Below the pieces are notes generated by a model that searched no databases, was not told the origin of the DNA, and was given only the letters and a program-made list of their open reading frames with translations. Position numbers and translations under genes: made by a program. Positions 1 through 9,700 of a DNA stretch of 64,000 bases are shown here, piece by piece. The stretch is from Auanema rhodensis (lineage: Eukaryota; Nematoda; Chromadorea; Rhabditida; Rhabditidae), in NCBI GenBank assembly GCA_964057225.1, contig OZ059900.1, positions 15,391,638 to 15,455,637 on the forward strand, given 5' to 3'. Position 1 is the first letter of the stretch. Every line of letters begins with the position of its first letter.

Positions 1-115
1 AACACATGAAATCGTAAGTCAAAACCTTGTTTACAGCGAAATTTCCAAAAACTGGTTTTCCAGCATAATAAAATATTTCTCATGGGAAATACTGTGTTTT
101 TGTATTCTTCTAGTG

Positions 116-158
116 TTCAGCATGTAAAATGCTTCATTTTAGTATGTAACACGCTGAA
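116..158. repeat. Nested inverted repeat, cruciform-capable (one per unit)
   Basis: Outer arms TTCAGCATGT (116-125) and ACACGCTGAA (149-158) pair over 10 bp with one A/C mismatch. Inside, TAAAATG (125-131) and CATTTTA (135-141) form a perfect 7-bp stem with a 3-nt CTT loop. The same structure recurs in nearly every unit. Variants touch it at few sites: GTGGAATG (about 797, 2177, 5588, 63613), GTGAAATG, AAAATACTTC and loop changes such as CTCC. Dyad elements of this kind are common in centromeric satellites; a role here is inference. Confidence 0.8.
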
Positions 159-182
159 ATTCGTTGCATTTGACGACTCATA

Positions 183-340
183 TGAACAAAAATCGATTTA
201 ATCAATATTAGCCATAAGGGGCGTGCCCTCAGAATATGCTAATTTCCTTAATTTTCTAACCCCTGTTTTTTTGTCGTGAAAGTGGAACTAGACGTTGTAC
301 GAACAATTTTGAGCTAGGTTTCATTGACATTGCATGAGTT
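183..340 (+). repeat. Putative half-unit B (158 bp) of an ancestral dimer
   Basis: The second half of the 342-bp unit, starting at TGAACAAAAATCG and ending before the next TGAACACATG. It shares an ordered series of short matches with half-unit A, clearest where GTACGAACA, GAGCT and TTTCATTGACATT line up with GTATGTAACA, CGCT and ATTCGTTGCATT. The sum of A and B is 342, so the mean half-length is 171 bp, close to a nucleosome repeat. This relation would date from before the present array, since A and B are far more different from each other than any two 342-bp units are. Confidence 0.55.
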
Positions 341-524
341 TGAACACATGAAATCGTAAGTCAAAACCTTGTTTACAGCGAAATTTCCAAAAACTGGTTT
401 TCCAGCATAATAAAATATTTCTCATGGGAAATACTGTGTTTTTGTATTCTTCTAGTGTTCAGCATGTAAAATGCTTCATTTTAGTATGTAACACGCTGAA
501 ATTCGTTGCATTTGACGACTCATA
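341..524 (+). repeat. Putative half-unit A (184 bp) of an ancestral dimer
   Basis: Runs from one TGAACA to the next. Its outline matches half-unit B in the same order: TGAACA, then AAATCG, then TAA(G)TCAA, then a CCA...CC..CA block, then AATA/ATTTC, then CTGT(G)TTTTTGT, then GT-AA(A)-TG, then GTA(C/T)G(T)AACA, then GCT, then TTC(A/G)TTG and CATT. Relative to B it seems to hold about 17 extra bases before the CCA block and an 18-bp extra segment after the T-rich run, which includes the left arm of the nested inverted repeat. The alignment was made by eye; the best part is about 60 bp across the AACA-TGAACA-TCAA region. Confidence 0.55.
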
Positions 525-2052
525 TGAACAAAAATCGATTTAATCAATATTAGCCATAAGGGGCGTGCCCTCAGAATATGCTAATTTCCTTAATTTTCTA
601 ACCCCTGTTTTTTTGTCGTGAAAGTGGAACTAGACGTTGTACGAACAATTTTGAGCTAAGTTTCATTGACATTGCATGAGTTTGAACACATGAAATCGTA
701 AGTCAAAACCTTGTTTACAGCGAAATTTCCAAAAACTGGTTTTCCAGCATAATAAAATATTTCTCATGGGAAATACTGTGTTTTTGTATTTTTCTAGTGT
801 TCAGCATGTGGAATGCTTCATTTTAGTATGTAACACGCTGAAATTCGTTGCATTTGACGACTCATATGAACAAAAATCGATTTAATCAATATTAGCCATA
901 AGGGGCGTGCCCTCAGAATATGCTAATTTCCTTAATTTTCTAACCCCTGTTTTTTTGTCGTGAAAGTGGAACTAGACGTTGTACGAACAATTTTGAGCTA
1001 AGTTTCATTGACATTGCATGAGTTTGAACACATGAAATCGTAAGTCAAAACCTTGTTTACAGCGAAATTTCCAAAAACTGGTTTTCCAGCATAATAAAAT
1101 ATTTCTCATGGGAAATACTGTGTTTTTGTATTTTTCTAGTGTTCAGCATGTAAAATGCTTCATTTTAGTATGTAACACGCTGAAATTCGTTGCATTTGAC
1201 GACTCATATGAACAAAAATCGATTTAATCAATATTAGCCATAAGGGGCGTGCCCTCAGAATATGCTAATTTCCTTAATTTTCTAACCCCTGTTTTTTTGT
1301 CGTGAAAGTGGAACTAGACGTTGTACGAACAATTTTGAGCTACGTTTCATTGACATTGCATGAGTTTGAACACATGAAATCGTAAGTCAAAACCTTGTTT
1401 ACAGCGAAATTTCCAAAAACTGGTTTTCCAGCATAATAAAATATTTCTCATGGGAAATACTGTGTTTTTGTTTTTTTCTAGTGTTCAGCATGTAAAATGC
1501 TCCATTTTAGTATGTAACACGCTGAAATTCGTTGCATTTGACGACTCATATGAACAAAAATCGATTTAATCAATATTAGCCATAAGGGGCGTGCCCTCAG
1601 AATATGCTAATTTCCTTAATTTTCTAACCCTTGTTTTTTTGTCGTGAAAGTGGAACTAGACGTTGTACAAACAATTTTGAGCTAGGTTTCATTGACATTG
1701 CATGAGTTTGAACACATGAAATCGTAAGTCAAAACCTTGTTTACAGCGAAATTTCCAAAAACTGGTTTTCCAGCATAATAAAATATTTCTCATGGGAAAT
1801 ACTGTGTTTTTGTATTTTTCTAGTGTTCAGCATGTAAAATGCTTCATTTTAGTTTGTAACACGCTGAAATTCGTTTCATTTGACGACTCATATGAACAAA
1901 AATCGATTTAATCAATATTAGCCATAAGGGGCGTGCCCTCAGAATATGCTAATTTCCTTAATTTTCTAACCCTTGTTTTTTTGTCGTGAAATTGGAACTA
2001 GACGTTGTACGAACAATTTTGAGCTAGGTTTCATTGACATTGCATGAGTTTG

Positions 2053-3336
2053 AACACATGAAATCGTAAGTCAAAACCTTGTTTACAGCGAAATTTCCAA
2101 AAACTGGTTTTCCAGCATAATAAAATATTTCTCATGGGAAATACTGTGTTTTTGTATTTTTCTAGTGTTCAGCATGTGGAATGCTTCATTTTAGTATGTA
2201 ACACGCTGAAATTCGTTGCATTTGACGACTCATATGAACAAAAATCGATTTAATCAATATTAGCCATAAGGGGCGTGCCCTCAGAATATGCTAATTTCCT
2301 TAATTTTCTAACCCCTGTTTTTTTGTCGTGAAAGTGGAACTAGACGTTGTACGAACAATTTTGAGCTAGGTTACATTGACATAGCATGAGTTTGAACACA
2401 TGAAATCGTAAGTCAAAACCTTGTTTACAGCGAAATTTCCAAAAACTGGTTTTCCAGCATAATAAAATATTTCTCATGGGAAATACTGTGTTTTTGTATT
2501 TTTCTAGTGTTCAGCATGTAAAATGCTTCATTTTAGTATGTAACACGCTGAAATTCGTTGCATTTGACGACTCATATGAACAAAAATCGATTTAATCAAT
2601 ATTAGCCATAAGGGGCGTGCCCTCAGAATATGCTAATTTCCTTAATTTTCTAACCCTTGTTTTTTTGTCGTGAAAGTGGAACTAGACGTTGTACAAACAA
2701 TTTTGAGCTAGGTTTCATTGACATTGCATGAGTTTGAACACATGAAATCGTAAGTCAAAACCTTGTTTACAGCGAAATTTCCAAAAACTGGTTTTCCAGC
2801 ATGATAAAATATTTCTCATGGGAAATACTGTGTTTTTGTATTTTTCTAGTGTTCAGCATGTAAAATGCTTCTTTTTAGTATGTAACACGCTGAAATTCGT
2901 TGCATTTGACGACTCATATGAACAAAAATCGATTTAATCAATATTAGCCATAAGGGGCGTGCCCTCAGAATATGCTAATTTCCTTAATTTTCTAACCCCT
3001 GTTTTTTTGTCGTGAAAGTGGAACTAGACGTTGTACGAACAATTTTGAGCTAGGTTTCATTGACATTGCATGAGTTTGAACACATGAAATCGTAAGTCAA
3101 AACCTTGTTTACAGCGAAATTTCCAAAAACTGGTTTTCCAGCATAATAAAATATTTCTCATGGGAAATACTGTGTTTTTGTATTTTTCTAGTGTTCAGCA
3201 TGTAAAATGCTTCATTTTAGTATGTAACACGCTGAAATTCATTGCATTTGACGACTCATATGAACAAAAATCGATTTAATCAATATTAGCCATAAGGGGC
3301 GTGCCCTCAGAATATGCTAATTTCCTTAATTTTCTA
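2053..3336 (+). repeat. Higher-order block, copy 1 (offset 3,411 bp)
   Basis: An ordered set of rare variants is found here and again 3,411 bp downstream: GTGGAATGCTTC (2177), GGTTACATTGACATAGCATG (2370), CCCTTG and ACAAAC (about 2650-2694), CATGATAAA (2801), GCTTCTTTTTAG (2868) and ATTCATTGC (3239). The offset equals ten units minus the 9-bp deletion at about 4,689. Haplotype identity over about 1.2 kb shows a multi-unit duplication rather than chance recurrence. Confidence 0.8.
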
Positions 3337-4446
3337 ACCCCTGTTTTTTTGTCGTGAAAGTGGAACTAGACGTTGTACGAACAATTTTGAGCTAGGTTTC
3401 ATTGACATTGCATGAGTTTGAACACATGAAATCGTAAGTCAAAACCTTGTTTACAGCGAAATTTCCAAAAACTGGTTTTCCAGCATAATAAAATATTTCT
3501 CATGGGAAATACTGTGTTTTTGTATTTTTCTAGTGTTCAGCATGTAAAATGCTTCATTTTAGTATGTAACACGCTGAAATTCATTGCATTTGACGACTCA
3601 TATGAACAAAAATCGATTTAATCAATATTAGCCATAAGGGGCGTGCCCTCAGAATATGCTAATTTCCTTAATTTTCTAACCCCTGTTTTTTTGTCGTGAA
3701 AGTGGAACTAGACGTTGTACGAACAATTTTGAGCTATGTTTCATTGACATTGCATGAGTTTGAACACATGAAATCGTAAGTCAAAACCTTGTTTACAGCG
3801 AAATTTCCAAAAACTGGTTTTCCAGCATAATAAAATATTTCTCATGGGAAATACTGTGTTTTTGTATTTTTCTAGTGTTCAGCATGTAAAATGCTTCATT
3901 CTAGTATGTAACACGCTGAAATTCGTTGCATTTGACGACTCATATGAACAAAAATCGATTTAATCAATATTAGCCATAAGGGGCGTGCCCTCAGAATATG
4001 CTAATTTCCTTAATTTTCTAACCCCTGTTTTTTTGTCGTGAAAGTGGAACTAGACGTTGTACGAACAATTTTGAGCTAGGTTTCATTGACATTGCATGAG
4101 TTTGAACACATGAAATCGTAAGTCAAAACCTTGTTTACAGCGAAATTTCCAAAAACTGGTTTTCCAGCATAATAAAATATTTCTCATGGGAAATACTGTG
4201 TTTTTGTATTCTTCTAGTGTTCAGCATGTAAAATGCTTCATTTTAGTATGTAACACGCTGAAATTCGTTGCATTTGACGACTCATATGAACAAAAATCGA
4301 TTTAATCAATATTAGCCATAAGGGGCGTGCCCTCAGAATATGCTAATTTCCTTAATTTTCTAACCCCTGTTTTTTTGTCGTGAAAGTGGAACTAGACGTT
4401 GTACGAACAATTTTGAGCTAGGTTTCATTGACATTGCATGAGTTTG

Positions 4447-4779
4447 AACACATGAAATCGTAAGTCAAAACCTTGTTTACAGCGAAATTTCCAAAAACTG
4501 GTTTTCCAGCATAATAAAATATTTCTCATGGGAAATACTGTGTTTTTGTATTTTTCTAGTGTTCAGCATGTAAAATGCTTCATTTTAGTATGTAACACGC
4601 TGAAATTCATTGCATTTGACGACTCATATGAACAAAAATCGATTTAATCAATATTAGCCATAAGGGGCGTGCCCTCAGAATATGCTAATTTTCTAACCCC
4701 TGTTTTTTTGTTGTGAAAGTGGAACTAGACGTTGTACGAACAATTTTGAGCTAGGTTTCATTGACATTGAATGAGTTTG
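4447..4779 (+). repeat. Short monomer (333 bp) with 9-bp deletion
   Basis: This unit lacks TCCTTAATT, reading GCTAATTTTCTAACCCC instead of the usual form with two AATTT copies. The deletion fits slippage between the two AATTT short direct repeats. It is followed by TTGAATGAG (about 4769) and AATGTCTCATTTT (about 4908). Confidence 0.9.
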
Positions 4780-5463
4780 AACACATGAAATCGTAAGTCA
4801 AAACCTTGTTTACAGCGAAATTTCCAAAAACTGGTTTTCCAGCATAATAAAATATTTCTCATGGGAAATACTGTGTTTTTGTATTTTTCTAGTGTTCAGC
4901 ATGTAAAATGTCTCATTTTAGTATGTAACACGCTGAAATTCGTTGCATTTGACGACTCATATGAACAAAAATCGATTTAATCAATATTAGCCATAAGGGG
5001 CGTGCCCTCAGAATATGCTAAATTCATTAATTTTCTAACCCCTGTTTTTTTGTCGTGAAAGTGGAACTAGACGTTGTACGAACAATTTTGAGCTAGGTTT
5101 CATTGACATTGCATGAGTTTGAACACATGAAATCGTAAGTCAAAACCTTGTTTACAGCGAAATTTCCAAAAACTGGTTTTCCAGCATAATAAAATATTTG
5201 TCATGGGAAATACTGTGTTTTTGTATTCTTCTAGTGTTCAGCATGTAAAATGCTTCATTTTAGTATGTAACACGCTGAAATTCGTTGCATTTGACGACTC
5301 ATATGAACAAAAATCGATTTAATCAATATTAGCCATAAGGGGCGTGCCCTCAGAATATGCTAATTTCCTTAATTTTCTAACCCCTGTTTTTTTGTCGTGA
5401 AAGTGGAACTAGACGTTGTACGAACAATTTTGAGCTAGGTTTCATTGACATTGCATGAGTTTG

Positions 5464-6730
5464 AACACATGAAATCGTAAGTCAAAACCTTGTTTACAGC
5501 GAAATTTCCAAAAACTGGTTTTCCAGCATAATAAAATATTTCTCATGGGAAATACTGTGTTTTTGTATTTTTCTAGTGTTCAGCATGTGGAATGCTTCAT
5601 TTTAGTATGTAACACGCTGAAATTCGTTGCATTTGACGACTCATATGAACAAAAATCGATTTAATCAATATTAGCCATAAGGGGCGTGCCCTCAGAATAT
5701 GCTAATTTCCTTAATTTTCTAACCCCTGTTTTTTTGTCGTGAAAGTGGAACTAGACGTTGTACGAACAATTCTGAGCTAGGTTACATTGACATAGCATGA
5801 GTTTGAACACATGAAATCGTAAGTCAAAACCTTGTTTACAGCGAAATTTCCAAAAACTGGTTTTCCAGCATAATAAAATATTTCTCATGGGAAATACTGT
5901 GTTTTTGTATTTTTCTAGTGTTCAGCATGTAAAATGCTTCATTTTAGTATGTAACACGCTGAAATTCGTTGCATTTGACGACTCATATGAACAAAAATCG
6001 ATTTAATCAATATTAGCCATAAGGGGCGTGCCCTCAGAATATGCTAATTTCCTTAATTTTCTAACCCTTGTTTTTTTGTCGTGAAAGTGGAACTAGACGT
6101 TGTACAAACAATTTTGAGCTAGGTTTCATTGACATTGCATGAGTTTGAACACATGAAATCGTAAGTCAAAACCTTGTTTACAGCGAAATTTCCAAAAACT
6201 GGTTTTCCAGCATGATAAAATATTTCTCATGGGAAATACTGTGTTTTTGTATTTTTCTAGTGTTCAGCATGTAAAATGCTTCTTTTTAGTATGTAACACG
6301 CTGAAATTCGTTGCATTTGACGACTCATATGAACAAAAATCGATTTAATCAATATTAGCCATAAGGGGCGTGCCCTCAGAATATGCTAATTTCCTTAATT
6401 TTCTAACCCCTGTTTTTTTGTCGTGAAAGTGGAACTAGACGTTGTACGAACAATTTTGAGCTAGGTTTCATTGACATTGCATGAGTTTGAACACATGAAA
6501 TCGTAAGTCAAAACCTTGTTTACAGCGAAATTTCCAAAAACTGGTTTTCCAGCATAATAAAATATTTCTCATGGGAAATACTGTGTTTTTGTATTTTTCT
6601 AGTGTTCAGCATGTAAAATGCTTCATTTTAGTATGTAACACGCTGAAATTCATTGCATTTGACGACTCATATGAACAAAAATCGATTTAATCAATATTAG
6701 CCATAAGGGGCGTGCCCTCAGAATATGCTA
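5464..6730 (+). repeat. Higher-order block, copy 2 (offset 3,411 bp)
   Basis: Second copy of the block at 2,053: GTGGAATGCTTC at 5588, TTACATTGACATAGCATG at 5782, CATGATAAA at 6212, GCTTCTTTTTAG at 6279 and ATTCATTGC at 6650. The match stops at the 9-bp deletion near 6,731, where the sequence switches to match the unit at about 4,690 (offset 2,043), so this is a mosaic of two source blocks. Confidence 0.78.
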
Positions 6731-6822
6731 ATTTTCTAACCCCTGTTTTTTTGTCGTGAAAGTGGAACTAGACGTTGTACGAACAATTTTGAGCTAGGTT
6801 TCATTGACATTGAATGAGTTTG
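6490..6822 (+). repeat. Second 333-bp monomer with the same 9-bp deletion
   Basis: It has the same deletion junction (GCTAATTTTCTAACCCC, about 6727-6743) and the same following variants (TTGAATGAG, AATGTCTCATTTT near 6951) as the unit at 4,447, 2,043 bp upstream. A third copy of the linked TTGAATGAG / AATGTCTC variants at about 9,890-10,030 does not carry the deletion. Confidence 0.88.
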
Positions 6823-7164
6823 AACACATGAAATCGTAAGTCAAAACCTTGTTTACAGCGAAATTTCCAAAAACTGGTTTTCCAGCATAATAAAATATTT
6901 CTCATGGGAAATACTGTGTTTTTGTATTTTTCTAGTGTTCAGCATGTAAAATGTCTCATTTTAGTATGTAACACGCTGAAATTCGTTGCATTTGACGACT
7001 CATATGAACAAAAATCGATTTAATCAATATTAGCCATAAGGGGCGTGCCCTCAGAATATGCTAATTTCCTTAATTTTCTAACCCCTGTTTTTTTGTCGTG
7101 AAAGTGGAACTAGACGTTGTACGAACAATTTTGAGCTAGGTTTCATTGACATTGCATGAGTTTG

Positions 7165-9700
7165 AACACATGAAATCGTAAGTCAAAACCTTGTTTACAG
7201 CGAAATTTCCAAAAACTGGTTTTCCAGCATAATAAAATATTTCTCATGGGAAATACTGTGTTTTTGTATTCTTCTAGTGTTCAGCATGTAAAATGCTTCA
7301 TTTTAGTATGTAACACGCTGAAATTCGTTGCATTTGACGACTCATATGAACAAAAATCGATTTAATCAATATTAGCCATAAGGGGCGTGCCCTCAGAATA
7401 TGCTAATTTCCTTAATTTTCTAACCCCTGTTTTTTTGTCGTGAAAGTGGAACTAGACGTTGTACGAACAATTTTGAGCTAGGTTTCATTGACATTGCATG
7501 AGTTTGAACACATGAAATCGTAAGTCAAAACCTTGTTTACAGCGAAATTTCCAAAAACTGGTTTTCCAGCATAATAAAATATTTCTCATGGGAAATACTG
7601 TGTTTTTGTATTTTTCTAGTGTTCAGCATGTAAAATGCTTCATTTTAGTATGTAACACGCTGAAATTCGTTGCATTTGACGACTCATATGAACAAAAATC
7701 GATTTAATAAATATTAGCCATAAGGGGCGTGCCCTCAGAATATGCTAACTTCCTTAATTTTCTAACCCCTGTTTTTTTGTCGTGAAAGTGGAACTAGACG
7801 TTGTACGAACAATTTTGAGCTATGTTTCATTGACATTGCATGAGTTTGAACACATGAAATCGTAAGTCAAAACCTTGTTTACAGCGAAATTTCCAAAAAC
7901 TGGTTTTCCAGCATAATAAAATATTTCTCATGGGAAATACTGTGTTTTTGTATTTTTCTAATGTTCAGCATGTAAAATGCTTCATTCTAGTATGTAACAC
8001 GCTGAAATTCGTTGCATTTGACGACTCATATGAACAAAAATCGATTTAATCAATATTAGCCATAAGGGGCGTGCCCTCAGAATATGCTAATTTCCTTAAT
8101 TTTCTAACCCCTGTTTTTTTGTCGTGAAAGTGGAACTAGACGTTGTACGAACAATTTTGAGCTAGGTTTCATTGACATTGCATGAGTTTGAACACATGAA
8201 ATCGTAAGTCAAAACCTTGTTTACAGCGAAATTTCCAAAAACTGGTTTTCCAGCATAATAAAATATTTCTCATGGGAAATACTGTGTTTTTGTATTCTTC
8301 TAGTGTTCAGCATGTAAAATGCTTCATTTTAGTATGTAACACGCTGAAATTCGTTGCATTTGACGACTCATATGAACAAAAATCGATTTAATCAATATTA
8401 GCCATAAGGGGCGTGCCCTCAGAATATGCTAATTTCCTTAATTTTCTAACCCCTGTTTTTTTGTCGTGAAAGTGGAACTAGACGTTGTACGAACAATTTT
8501 GAGCTAGGTTTCATTGACATTGCATGAGTTTGAACACATGAAATCGTAAGTCAAAACCTTGTTTACAGCGAAATTTCCAAAAACTGGTTTTCCAGCATAA
8601 TAAAATATTTCTCATGGGAAATACTGTGTTTTTGTATTTTTCTAGTGTTCAGCATGTAAAATGCTTCATTTTAGTATGTAACACGCTGAAATTCGTTGCA
8701 TTTGACGACTCATATGAACAAAAATCGATTTAATCAATATTAGCCATAAGGGGCGTGCCCTCAGAATATGCTAACTTCCTTAATTTTCTAACCCCTGTTT
8801 TTTTGTCGTGAAAGTGGAACTAGACGTTGTACGAACAATTTTGAGCTATGTTTCATTGACATTGCATGAGTTTGAACACATGAAATCGTAAGTCAAAACC
8901 TTGTTTACAGCGAAATTTCCAAAAACTGGTTTTCCAGCATAATAAAATATTTCTCATGGGAAATACTGTGTTTTTGTATTTTTCTAATGTTCAGCATGTA
9001 AAATGCTTCATTCTAGTATGTAACACGCTGAAATTCGTTGCATTTGACGACTCATATGAACAAAAATCGATTTAATCAATATTAGCCATAAGGGGCGTGC
9101 CCTCAGAATATGCTAATTTCCTTAATTTTCTAACCCCTGTTTTTTTGTCGTGAAAGTGGAACTAGACGTTGTACGAACAATTTTGAGCTAGGTTTCATTG
9201 ACATTGCATGAGTTTGAACACATGAAATCGTAAGTCAAAACCTTGTTTACAGCGAAATTTCCAAAAACTGGTTTTCCAGCATAATAAAATATTTCTCATG
9301 GGAAATACTGTGTTTTTGTATTCTTCTAGTGTTCAGCATGTAAAATGCTTCATTTTAGTATGTAACACGCTGAAATTCGTTGCATTTGACGACTCATATG
9401 AACAAAAATCGATTTAATCAATATTAGCCATAAGGGGCGTGCCCTCAGAATATGCTAATTTCCTTAATTTTCTAACCCCTGTTTTTTTGTCGTGAAAGTG
9501 GAACTAGACGTTGTACGAACAATTTTGAGCTAGGTTTCATTGACATTGCATGAGTTTGAACACATGAAATCGTAAGTCAAAACCTTGTTTACAGCGAAAT
9601 TTCCAAAAACTGGTTTTCCAGCATAATAAAATATTTCTCATGGGAAATACTGTGTTTTTGTATTTTTCTAGTGTTCAGCATGTAAAATGCTTCATTTTAG
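7165..9700 (+). repeat. Tandem 3-monomer higher-order repeat (1,026 bp, about 2.5 copies)
   Basis: Copies start at 7165, 8191 and 9217. Linked variants recur exactly 1,026 bp apart: TATTCTTCT (7268, 8294, 9320), GCTAACTTCC (7744, 8770), GCTATGTTT (7822, 8848), TCTAATGTTC (7968, 8994) and CATTCTAG shortly after. The third copy loses the pattern around 9.7 kb, where the ATTCATTGC / TTGAATGAG / AATGTCTC haplotype takes over. Confidence 0.85.

Larger units (their letters stand above)
1..342 (+). repeat. Representative satellite monomer (342 bp)
   Basis: This first copy is used here as the numbering reference (unit positions 1-342). Visible landmarks: GTAAGT at 14-19, AATAAA at 67-72, an imperfect palindrome TATTTC/GAAATA at 74-91, a T-rich run at 95-110, a nested inverted repeat at 116-158, an NdeI-type CATATG at 179-184, a perfect 10-bp palindrome AAATCGATTT at 190-199 (contains ClaI ATCGAT), a GGGC-GT-GCCC palindrome at 219-228, and a 7-T run after CCCCTG near 264-272. 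Recurrent variable sites are near unit positions 47, 68, 85-89, 105-107, 126-133, 145, 162, 216-220, 232, 245-249, 262, 293-301 and 316-318. Phase is arbitrary: the biological start of the unit is unknown. Confidence 0.95.

Noticed and set aside
67-72. AATAAA poly(A)-signal-like hexamer in each unit
   Set aside because: Common by chance at 34% G+C; several units lose it by the CATGATAAA change, and no gene lies upstream.
14-112. Splice-like GTAAGT at 14-19 and a T-rich run ending in CTAG at 95-112 in each unit
   Set aside because: Short consensus matches are expected in AT-rich DNA, they are repeated passively in every copy, and there is no coding exon to join.
159-175. CENP-B-box-like sequence in the unit (ATTCGTTGCATTTGACG)
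   Set aside because: It has TTCG and the central A at the right spacing, but the CGGG part reads TGAC, so only about six of nine core positions match; no variant with a full box was noticed.
219-228. GGGC-GT-GCCC as a transcription terminator hairpin
   Set aside because: The stem is only 4 bp, the T-run lies about 40 bp further on, and nothing indicates a bacterial transcript; it is best read as a small palindrome in a eukaryotic satellite.
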